64,000 nt of DNA from Pseudoalteromonas haloplanktis ATCC 14393 (GTDB lineage Bacteria; Pseudomonadota; Gammaproteobacteria; Enterobacterales; Alteromonadaceae): positions 1 through 64,000 of the forward strand of contig NZ_AHCA01000016.1 in NCBI RefSeq assembly GCF_000238355.1, in the 5' to 3' direction. A model generated the notes under the pieces. That model saw only the letters and a program-made list of their open reading frames with translations. It was not told where the DNA came from and did not search any database. Below, piece after piece: positions 1 to 6,307 of the stretch. Position 1 is the first letter of the stretch, and every line of letters starts with the position of its first letter. The translations under genes were made by a program, and so were the position numbers.

Positions 1-177
1 GGCTCTACAAAATGATAAATCAGGTGATCAAAGCTGATGAGAATCGGTGATCAAAGTCATGAGAATACGCAACAAGTAGAGTTATCAGGCTTTTCGCCAC
101 GTGAAACACAATTAGAAATTTCAGGGCTGTGTCGCCAATGTAAGCCAACTATTGAACAATTAGAGGAAAAACAATGA
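1..177 (+). pseudogene. Fur-family (Zur-like) regulator, C-terminal end, reading frame interrupted
   Basis: The frame ending with TGA at 175-177 reads as the C-terminus of a Fur-family metalloregulator: GFSPRETQLEISGLCRQC, matching the usual GF...EI.GLC..C end with its metal-binding CxxC. This frame is open only from position 28, because stops lie at 13-18 and 25-27. The frame at positions 3-47 (LYKMINQVIKADENR) looks like the helix expected just before and would join the C-terminus if about 22 bases were removed. A near-tandem repeat lies exactly there. The gene overlaps the next by ATGA. The MerC and FolE2 neighbours favour a zinc regulator. The upstream part is outside the window, so whether the gene is broken or the end differs naturally is uncertain. 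Confidence 0.5.
23..68 (+). repeat. Near-tandem 23-bp duplication inside the Fur-family gene
   Basis: Unit 1 (23-45) and unit 2 (46-68) both begin GGTGATCAAAG and both carry ATGAGAAT towards the end. They differ by a few bases and a one-base offset, so the first motif repeats at 23 bases and the second at 22. Neither length is a multiple of three, which changes the reading frame of the surrounding gene. Confidence 0.75.
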
Positions 178-602
178 AACCAACGCAAAGTGTGATGGAT
201 AAACTCGCCATAGGGCTGTCAATAATGTGCACAATCCACTGTTTTGCAACACCTATTTTACTCACACTGTTACCTAGCTTTGCAGCACTACAGCTAGATA
301 ACGAACAGTTTCATATATGGATATTAGCGGCCGTTATACCGACCAGTGTACTTGCATTGAGTTTAGGTTGTAAAAAGCATAAACGCTTTCGTTATATGGT
401 GTCAGGGTTTGTTGGTGTGATTTTAATGGTACTCGCAGTGACTGCTGGTGAGGCGTTATTCGGTGAGTTGGGTGAAAAGTGGCTTACGCTTGTTGGTGCG
501 GCTTTTATTGCTGTTGCGCATTGGTTTAATTATCGCCAATGTTTAGCTAAAGATGATGAAGAGTGCCCATGCACTGGTAGTGTATCGGAGCAAGCAAATT
601 GA
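174..602 (+). CDS. MerC-like mercury/metal transport membrane protein
   Basis: This 142-residue protein has about four membrane helices and a CTIHCFATPIL stretch near residues 19-29. That is the CxxHC-type metal-binding motif of the MerC family in the first helix. A second Cys-rich patch lies at the C-terminus (CLAKDDEECPC). MerC proteins are inner-membrane carriers first known from mercury resistance, but no merR, merT, merP or merA is present. Its ATG overlaps the stop of the Fur-family gene and its stop overlaps the folE2 start, so the three genes are probably co-transcribed. In this context a role in zinc handling is more likely than mercury transport; that is inference. Confidence 0.75.
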   Translation: MKPTQSVMDKLAIGLSIMCTIHCFATPILLTLLPSFAALQLDNEQFHIWILAAVIPTSVLALSLGCKKHKRFRYMVSGFVGVILMVLAVTAGEALFGELGEKWLTLVGAAFIAVAHWFNYRQCLAKDDEECPCTGSVSEQAN

Positions 603-1513
603 AAGTGACTTTACCTGATGTTACATCGAAACAACTGACAACAGCTTCGTTACCTTTAAAATGGGTGGGTATGGAAGGTATTGCGCTGCCTATCACACTC
701 GTTGAGCAACCTAGTTCATCACTATCTGCTAAAGCCAATGTATTTGTGAGTTTAGATAAGGCGGATGCAAAAGGCATTCATATGTCGCGGCTGTATTTGC
801 GGTTAAAAGAGTCATTAACCAATGAACCTCTCACGATGGATGCTCTAGCAACGTTATTACAGACCTTGGTGAGCTCACAAGAGGGATTAAGTTTAGCTGC
901 AAGGCTACAATTAGACTTTGAATTAACTATACGTAAACCTGCGTTATTGAGCGGCCAGTTTGGTTATCAAACTTATCCGGTGAGTATTCGCTGTGAATAT
1001 ATTAATGAGCAGATAATTACTGAGTTATCGTTGAGTATTCCCTACTCAAGCACTTGCCCTTGTTCCGCTGCATTATCAAGACAAGCGATGAGTGATGCAA
1101 TTGCCGCGCAATTTAGTGAAGAAGTCGTATCAAAAGAGGCACTGTTAGCGTGGATCACTTCGCAACAGGGTTCAGTTGCAACACCCCATAGTCAACGTTC
1201 ATTTGCTTATTTAAAAATGCAATGGCAGCGTAATACTCTACCCAACTTTTTAGCGATGATTGAACACTTTGAAAGCGTTATTGGTACGCCAGTGCAAACG
1301 GCGGTAAAGCGCGAAGACGAGCAAGCATTTGCTAAATTAAACGCCGAAAACCTAATGTTTTGTGAAGATGCCGCAAGGCGGATAAAACAAGCGCTGGAGA
1401 ATAACGAGCAAATCTCAGATTACTGGTTTAAAGTAGAGCATCAAGAGAGTTTACATGCTCACAATGCAGTGGTGGTTGATCATAAATTTCCACATGGCTA
1501 CGCAAAGCTATAA
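599..1513 (+). CDS. folE2: GTP cyclohydrolase FolE2 (type IB)
   Basis: FolE2 converts GTP to 7,8-dihydroneopterin triphosphate, the first step of folate synthesis. It replaces the zinc enzyme FolE when zinc is scarce because it can use other metals. The 304-residue length fits the family, and the stretch CPCSAALSRQ near residues 152-161 is the conserved metal-site cysteine region. The TTG start at 599 overlaps the upstream stop and has a GGAG eight bases before it; an ATG about 23 codons later would remove conserved N-terminal sequence. FolE2 genes are often Zur-regulated, which agrees with the Fur-family gene in front. No terminator is obvious after it. Confidence 0.92.
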   Translation: MKVTLPDVTSKQLTTASLPLKWVGMEGIALPITLVEQPSSSLSAKANVFVSLDKADAKGIHMSRLYLRLKESLTNEPLTMDALATLLQTLVSSQEGLSLAARLQLDFELTIRKPALLSGQFGYQTYPVSIRCEYINEQIITELSLSIPYSSTCPCSAALSRQAMSDAIAAQFSEEVVSKEALLAWITSQQGSVATPHSQRSFAYLKMQWQRNTLPNFLAMIEHFESVIGTPVQTAVKREDEQAFAKLNAENLMFCEDAARRIKQALENNEQISDYWFKVEHQESLHAHNAVVVDHKFPHGYAKL

Positions 1514-1540
1514 TGCTTTAAAACACGGCTAAGCAATACT

Positions 1541-1558
1541 ATGTCATACAAATGACAT
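1541..1558. promoter_or_regulatory. Perfect inverted repeat ATGTCAT-acaa-ATGACAT, possible operator
   Basis: Two perfect 7-base arms (1541-1547 and 1552-1558) are separated by four bases. The element sits in the short gap between folE2 and the PhnD-like gene, and an AT-rich stretch that could hold a -10 follows. It could bind a dimeric regulator. It does not match the Zur or Fur patterns. Confidence 0.4.
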
Positions 1559-1603
1559 GATCTTGCTATAAATTTATCATTCTTTACGTTGTGTTTAAGT
1601 GAT

Positions 1604-2449
1604 ATGCAAGGCCGAAATTCATTGCTTGTAAGTAAGTATTTGCTGACTTTTATTGTCTTTAGTATAGCTATTTTGGGGCTTTCAAAGCATCAAGTAAAAG
1701 ATATTACTATTGGCCAATTATATGTTCAGCAATGCGATGTAGTTAATGCAAAAGGCGACCAGGATTTTAATGTTTATTTACCCGTTAATTTGCGGGTGTC
1801 TGAGCTTGCTAAACAATTATGTGAAGACACTTTAAAAGGGAGTATTTATAGTAGAGTCAGTATTTCTTGGCAGCCAAGAGAGTCCCTTACGAGTGATCTG
1901 ATCATCTCTCAACAGTTTAACCTGATGATGCATAGAGCGCATGCGATCACTGGGTTACTGCCAAACTGGAAAGATTTTTATTTGCAGAGCATAAGCTTAC
2001 CAAGCTATGAAACTTTTTGGTTTTCGCATAATAAAAACATTAGTGTAACTCCTGACTATTTTACCAATAAGCGTATAGGTTTATTAGCAGATAAAAAAAG
2101 TGCCTCCGGGTATTTAATGCCAATGAGTCAGATTACTCAAGCCGGAGTCACCCTTACCAAAGAACAATTACATTTATACCCGAACAGAGAGGTATTAATA
2201 GATGATTTTCTTAGAGAAAAAATAGATCTAATGCCTAGCACAATGCATATACAGCAGTTAATGGAATGGCCTGTAGAAAAAAGGCTCTTAATTACTGAAC
2301 CAAACGCGCAGTTAAGTTGGTTCATTAGCAATAACACACCACAAAACCTATCAACTGCACTCACCGTTGCCGTTAAAGAGTATCAAACGAAGCTATTTAG
2401 CGGGTTACCCAGAACAACTTACGCAAAGCCTAAGGTCACTACGCTATGA
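1604..2449 (+). CDS. PhnD-like periplasmic substrate-binding protein without ABC partner
   Basis: After an N-terminal hydrophobic segment (about residues 8-25) the protein resembles the phosphate/phosphonate-binding PhnD fold. The stretch KKSASGYLMPMSQITQAGV matches the family's SASG..P...L...G region, followed by a DDFLREKIDLM segment typical of this fold. No lipobox is seen, so it is either cleaved or membrane anchored. I chose the ATG at 1604; a TTG at 1589 is also in frame and neither has a clear Shine-Dalgarno. The 3' end overlaps the next gene by ATGA, so the two are translationally coupled. No permease or ATPase is nearby, so it may be a ligand sensor for its partner rather than part of a transporter. 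Substrate unknown. Confidence 0.6.
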   Translation: MQGRNSLLVSKYLLTFIVFSIAILGLSKHQVKDITIGQLYVQQCDVVNAKGDQDFNVYLPVNLRVSELAKQLCEDTLKGSIYSRVSISWQPRESLTSDLIISQQFNLMMHRAHAITGLLPNWKDFYLQSISLPSYETFWFSHNKNISVTPDYFTNKRIGLLADKKSASGYLMPMSQITQAGVTLTKEQLHLYPNREVLIDDFLREKIDLMPSTMHIQQLMEWPVEKRLLITEPNAQLSWFISNNTPQNLSTALTVAVKEYQTKLFSGLPRTTYAKPKVTTL

Positions 2450-3543
2450 AATTAAAAGCAGTAGCGATTTATTTAGTAGTTAGTCTTTGTTTGAGTTTGC
2501 ATGCATGGCACAGTGCATCAAGTTCCTTAAAACAGCTCTTAATGACAGAACTACCTACCTTAACAGATGCATCTTTAAGAAATTCACTAGATGAACAGCA
2601 GGAATTAAATCGTATTAGTAAACAGCTAGTTACTACTTTACAGTTTGTAGCTGTAGACAACATATTACCGATTAAATTAATTGAAAGACTTCAAGTAACT
2701 CAACTTCAATTGTTAAAAGTCACTGAAAGAAATAGCTATGACTCTGCCTTAAAGTGGACATTCAATGGGCAGAAAATTGCAATGCAAATTAGTACTAAAG
2801 CAGACTTCAAGTTGGTAAATATAGCGTTGGTAAGCTTGCTACTAACTTTTGTATTTTGGAAGAGTCAGTTAGTACTCAATAGACTTTGCACACTAATTAG
2901 TAAAGATAGGGATATGACTAAGCACAGTAACAGCATAGATGCTAAAAATAATCTGCAACATGACTGTGCTGCATTTAAATTACTATCGAGTAAAACAAAG
3001 TTGCCTGCAGATGAACTAAAAGCAATATGTGAAAAAGGTGACGTCAAAATGCTTTCAACCAATCAATTACATTGGTTTATTATCGCTATAAATAATGATT
3101 TAAGTATTGAAAGTGCGTTAACGGTGGCTAAGCAACCTGACTCCTTAGTATTTGATCTTGAAAATCAATGCGTCATTATTCATGGCTTACATATTCGCTT
3201 AGCTAAAACACCTTTATTTTATTATTACTGGTATGCGCAACGCGAAGTAAATCACCTACCTCCTTATTTAAACCCACCATTAAATAAATCTGATATGGAA
3301 AGCGCCCAACAACTATCAAAATTAATGTCTAAATATAAAGGTCACCAAAAAGCGATTAGAGATTTACAAGAAGGAGGCTTAAAAGGAAAAACGCTAGATC
3401 AAAACCGTAATAAAATAAAAGCGGAATTACAAAAAGTATTGGGTGAATTAGCTGATGAATACCTTTTTATCAGTGAGCGCGATATTAAAACTGCACGTTA
3501 TAAGTATCGATTAAATGCACAGGGAAAAAGCATAACAATATAA
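2446..3543 (+). CDS. Unassigned two-helix membrane protein, partner of the PhnD-like protein
   Basis: I do not recognise this 365-residue protein. It has a helix at residues 2-22, an extracytoplasmic stretch of about 100 residues, a second helix around 124-145 (LVNIALVSLLLTFVFW), and a cytoplasmic region of about 220 residues. The final 130 residues are rich in Lys/Gln/Glu helices. They contain FYYYWYAQREVN and KIKAELQKVLGELADEYLF, a layout that reminds me of winged-helix domains in signalling proteins, but I cannot confirm this. The start overlaps the stop of the PhnD-like gene. The topology suggests a membrane signal transducer that reads the state of the binding protein; that is inference. 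Confidence 0.55.
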   Translation: MKLKAVAIYLVVSLCLSLHAWHSASSSLKQLLMTELPTLTDASLRNSLDEQQELNRISKQLVTTLQFVAVDNILPIKLIERLQVTQLQLLKVTERNSYDSALKWTFNGQKIAMQISTKADFKLVNIALVSLLLTFVFWKSQLVLNRLCTLISKDRDMTKHSNSIDAKNNLQHDCAAFKLLSSKTKLPADELKAICEKGDVKMLSTNQLHWFIIAINNDLSIESALTVAKQPDSLVFDLENQCVIIHGLHIRLAKTPLFYYYWYAQREVNHLPPYLNPPLNKSDMESAQQLSKLMSKYKGHQKAIRDLQEGGLKGKTLDQNRNKIKAELQKVLGELADEYLFISERDIKTARYKYRLNAQGKSITI

Positions 3544-3661
3544 TAAATATATGCTTTTAATTTTAAAGACATCTCTAAAAAGTCAGAGATATCTAATTCA
3601 CTAAAATGTCATAAGTGCTTTCTATGGTATTGGCAACTAAACCAAACTCAATGGAAGTATC

Positions 3662-4663
3662 ATGAAAACTTACTCTTTATTAGCCGCAGCAATCACAGCT
3701 GCAACATTATCAATGCCAGCCAGCGCACTTAATATCGTGCTAACAAATGACGATAGTTGGAGTACTGGGAATATCCAAACACTATTCACTAAACTGACCG
3801 AAGCGGGGCACAGTGTGGTGATGTCTGCACCATGTACAGGACAAAGTGGTAAAGGTGGTGCAATTCACTTTATGAAGCCTGTGAATGTTGACCGTTCTAA
3901 AGTTGAACAAAATCAGGTTTGTATTGGTGATACAGATGAAACAGTCGCTTTTTCAGACTTTGTTGAAGGCACGCCAGTCATGGCTGCACTTTATGGCGTT
4001 GATGTACTTGCACAGGAAAAGTGGGGGCAGTTACCCGATTTAGTTATTTCGGGGCCAAATGAAGGGAATAACTTAGGTTATATGACGAATAACTCAGGTA
4101 CGTTAGGTGCAGCTAATGTAGTTATTGCACGTGGTATTCCTGCAATTGCAGTAAGTGCATATGATGCAGATGAAGCCAAAGCGCCACTTGTAGCAAACGT
4201 GGTTGTTGAGTTAGTGGATGAATTGGTTAAAAACCAACAGCCAAATCAACCCTTACTACCTAAGTTCACGGGCTTAAATGTTAATACTCCAGAAGATATG
4301 AGTAATCACCAAGGCTATAAGTTTAGTCAAGTTGGTTGGAATGCGGGTGGCCTTGAAGTGAAGTTTGCAGGTGATATGTCACAAGATCAGCTGGCTATGG
4401 GCTATGTAGCACAAGGTATCTTAGCGCAAGGCTACGCGGCAACATTCGAAGAAGCTTATGCCATAGCTCAAGCGCAATATATTGGTAAATCAGGGGTTTC
4501 AATCGCTCAAGACCAAGGTTTAGTGAATGATGAAAATGAGCTTAGTGAAGGTGTTTTAATTGAGCAGGGTTACATTACGATCAGTACAATTGAAGCGAAT
4601 GTTCAAGCTAGCCGTGCAAAAACAGCGCTTAGCCAAATCAAACTTAATAACTTGATTAAGTAG
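3662..4663 (+). CDS. Exported SurE-like 5'-nucleotidase/acid phosphatase
   Basis: SurE proteins are metal-dependent nucleotidases. This one has the metal-binding DD in LTNDDSW (residues 26-32), SGPNEGNN near 130 matching the SGxNxG motif, and NNSGTLGAA matching the YSGTVGAA region. Unlike cytoplasmic SurE (about 250 residues) it starts with a signal peptide (MKTYSLLAAAITAATLSMPASA) and is 333 residues long, so it should act in the periplasm or outside the cell. The insertion around residues 225-300, with Gln/Ala-rich helices, is not in E. coli SurE. GGAAGT precedes the ATG. The lipoprotein gene follows after nine bases, so they form an operon. Confidence 0.82.
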   Translation: MKTYSLLAAAITAATLSMPASALNIVLTNDDSWSTGNIQTLFTKLTEAGHSVVMSAPCTGQSGKGGAIHFMKPVNVDRSKVEQNQVCIGDTDETVAFSDFVEGTPVMAALYGVDVLAQEKWGQLPDLVISGPNEGNNLGYMTNNSGTLGAANVVIARGIPAIAVSAYDADEAKAPLVANVVVELVDELVKNQQPNQPLLPKFTGLNVNTPEDMSNHQGYKFSQVGWNAGGLEVKFAGDMSQDQLAMGYVAQGILAQGYAATFEEAYAIAQAQYIGKSGVSIAQDQGLVNDENELSEGVLIEQGYITISTIEANVQASRAKTALSQIKLNNLIK

Positions 4664-4672
4664 GGCGCTGAA

Positions 4673-5317
4673 ATGAAAAAATTATTATTTTTAAGTGCTA
4701 TTGCATTGTCACTATCTGGATGTAACTTAGACAATGATCCGACAGAGGAGGAGCTTACACATGAATACCTCTCTGATCACGTAGGTCTATATGAAACAGC
4801 CTATGAGCTTGAAGGACACGCAATGTTAGCGCGCCTTGCGGTGAGTGATTTAGGTGCTACTTTGGTGTTAACAAATGATACGGAAGTTTCAATTAGCCTA
4901 TCCGCAGAAGTTGTAGATCAAAATTTAGAGTTTGCTTCACAGCAAAGTTGTACTGATGTTGGTTCCGGCTTTAGCTGTACTCTTACTTCGCAAACAATTA
5001 ATTTAGCACGTATTGATACTCGCCATTATACTGCGGTTAACCAATTAGCTGGAGATTACAGAGTTATTGCTGACGAACAAGTAGTCGATATAAACCTTGA
5101 TAGCCAAGGTACTTTCGTAGCTCAGTTTCAAGGTTGTAATATAACGGGAACAATTAGCACTGAAAATACATTTTTTAGTGTTACCCCAGCTGCCAACTCT
5201 TGTGGATCGGAGCATGCTGTTGGCGTTGCTTTCAGTAACAATTATGAGTTTGATCCAACAAGCTTGGAAGTGTATTTACCGGGTAGTGTTTTGTCTGGTG
5301 AATGGGTGAAAATGTAA
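4673..5317 (+). CDS. Putative lipoprotein of unknown function
   Basis: The N-terminus MKKLLFLSAIALSLSGC has a lipobox (LSGC) with the lipidated cysteine at about residue 17. The mature protein is acidic, mostly beta-strand-like, and contains several cysteines (around residues 89, 97, 156 and 174) that could form disulfides. I recognise no family. It is nine bases downstream of the exported SurE-like gene and is followed by a strong terminator, so it closes that operon and may act with the phosphatase at the outer membrane. Confidence 0.7.
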   Translation: MKKLLFLSAIALSLSGCNLDNDPTEEELTHEYLSDHVGLYETAYELEGHAMLARLAVSDLGATLVLTNDTEVSISLSAEVVDQNLEFASQQSCTDVGSGFSCTLTSQTINLARIDTRHYTAVNQLAGDYRVIADEQVVDINLDSQGTFVAQFQGCNITGTISTENTFFSVTPAANSCGSEHAVGVAFSNNYEFDPTSLEVYLPGSVLSGEWVKM

Positions 5318-5326
5318 TAGCGATAA

Positions 5327-5350
5327 AAAAGCCGACGCAAGTCGGCTTTT
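5327..5350. terminator. Bidirectional rho-independent terminator
   Basis: A GCCGAC / GTCGGC stem with a GCAA loop is flanked by A-run and T-run, so it can end transcription from both the lipoprotein gene and the convergent DUF3297 gene. Confidence 0.88.
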
Positions 5351-5365
5351 CTATCTAAGTAGCTA

Positions 5366-5611
5366 TTACTTATAAAAAACGTCTACAGTGCCTTTTACTT
5401 TCATAAGTAAAGGCTGGCCGCGACGGTCAAGTGCTTTAGGTGCTGCGATTTTGATCCAACCTTCGCTGATACAGTACTCTTCCACGTCAAAACGCTCTTT
5501 GCCATTAAGAGTTACACCAATTTCATGTTCGAAAACTTCTTCTACATAAAACTTGCTGCGCGGGTTGATAGATAATTGGTCTGGTAACTCTGGTTTATTT
5601 GTATCAGTCAT
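5366..5611 (-). CDS. DUF3297 family protein
   Basis: The small protein contains the conserved sequences LPDQLSINPRSKFY and NGKERFDVEEYCISEGWI, which are typical of DUF3297, a family of about 80 residues found across proteobacteria with unknown function. I chose the ATG giving MTDTNKPELPD because family members start this way; an ATG five codons upstream is also in frame. Neither has a clear ribosome binding site. It is convergent with the lipoprotein gene and shares its terminator. Confidence 0.85.
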   Translation of the reverse strand: MTDTNKPELPDQLSINPRSKFYVEEVFEHEIGVTLNGKERFDVEEYCISEGWIKIAAPKALDRRGQPLLMKVKGTVDVFYK

Positions 5612-5690
5612 AATTGTGATCTGCATTGAATAGATTGTGCGCTATTGTAGGCAATACAAGCCTTAGGCTCAATATACTGATTAAAATAAA

Positions 5691-6137
5691 TTAACTGCAG
5701 ACTTGTTCCGATTGCTTGATGCAGTGGTTAATTATTTCATCACGAGTGAGGTCACTTTCAAAGCAGTAATCAAAGCGCATAGTGAGATTAGTTGCTTGTT
5801 CTTGCTCAGGCCAATGCCATTTACGCACGAGTTGTCGAGTGGCTGTTTGCAGTTGGCGACCATAACGTTTTGGATCAGTATTATTTATTTTAATATTTTT
5901 CACTGTGCCATTTTTTGAAATAACAAAGCTGGTTTCTGCACATCCTTTCCCCTGAATATTTAATAGTTCAAGTGGGTATTCATGATTGGGGATCTTCTGT
6001 AGCCGGTGCCACACACCTTGTTGATCTAGGAATTGAGCTTGGATGTCTGCAATGGGCCTTTTATCAGAAATATCATTGCTTTGTGAAGAAGCAGCAAATG
6101 AAAAAATTAAGCAGGTGGAGTACACGATAGTTTTCAT
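5691..6137 (-). CDS. Periplasmic TonB C-terminal domain-like protein
   Basis: A signal peptide (MKTIVYSTCLIFSFAASSQS) is followed by a domain with the TonB C-terminal pattern: HEYPLELLNIQGKGCAETSF, then a V.I...D/P.......A...V..W segment (ATRQLVRKWHWPE). A full TonB would have a membrane anchor and Pro-rich linker, which are missing, so this is a free periplasmic domain. Cys residues near the end may form disulfides. I chose the second ATG (6137) because AAGGA lies six bases upstream; the ATG two codons earlier overlaps that site. It is divergent from the TonB-dependent receptor gene, and a functional link is possible but unproven. Confidence 0.7.
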   Translation of the reverse strand: MKTIVYSTCLIFSFAASSQSNDISDKRPIADIQAQFLDQQGVWHRLQKIPNHEYPLELLNIQGKGCAETSFVISKNGTVKNIKINNTDPKRYGRQLQTATRQLVRKWHWPEQEQATNLTMRFDYCFESDLTRDEIINHCIKQSEQVCS

Positions 6138-6230
6138 AATCATCCTTAAATATTGCTCAGAAGTACAACTTTAGCGCATTCTATTTATGATTAATAGCTT
6201 GGGTTTTAGGCTGATTTATTTCTTTAAATT

Positions 6231-6278
6231 GAATGTTATAGTATATCATTAACGTTGCAGTATGTTATATTATATCCA
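6231..6278 (+). promoter_or_regulatory. Two Zur-box-like sites upstream of the TonB-dependent receptor
   Basis: Site 1 has ATGTTATA-G-TATATCAT (6233-6249), an almost perfect palindrome close to the known gammaproteobacterial Zur operator ATGTTATAnTATAACAT. Site 2 has ATGTTATA-T-TATATC (6262-6276) with a weaker right arm. The sites are 29 bases apart, nearly three helical turns, and end about 30 bases before the receptor start. Zinc control of the receptor is inferred from this match. Confidence 0.6.
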
Positions 6279-6307
6279 AATTAACCGAGCAATTATAAAA
6301 GTGGATC

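Noticed and set aside
174..602. Mercury resistance operon
   Set aside because: Only a MerC-like protein is present; merR, merT, merP and merA are absent, and the neighbours point to zinc.
3571..3590. ATCTCT / AGAGAT hairpin after the unassigned membrane protein gene
   Set aside because: The stem is weak and lacks a T-run, so a terminator call is not supported.
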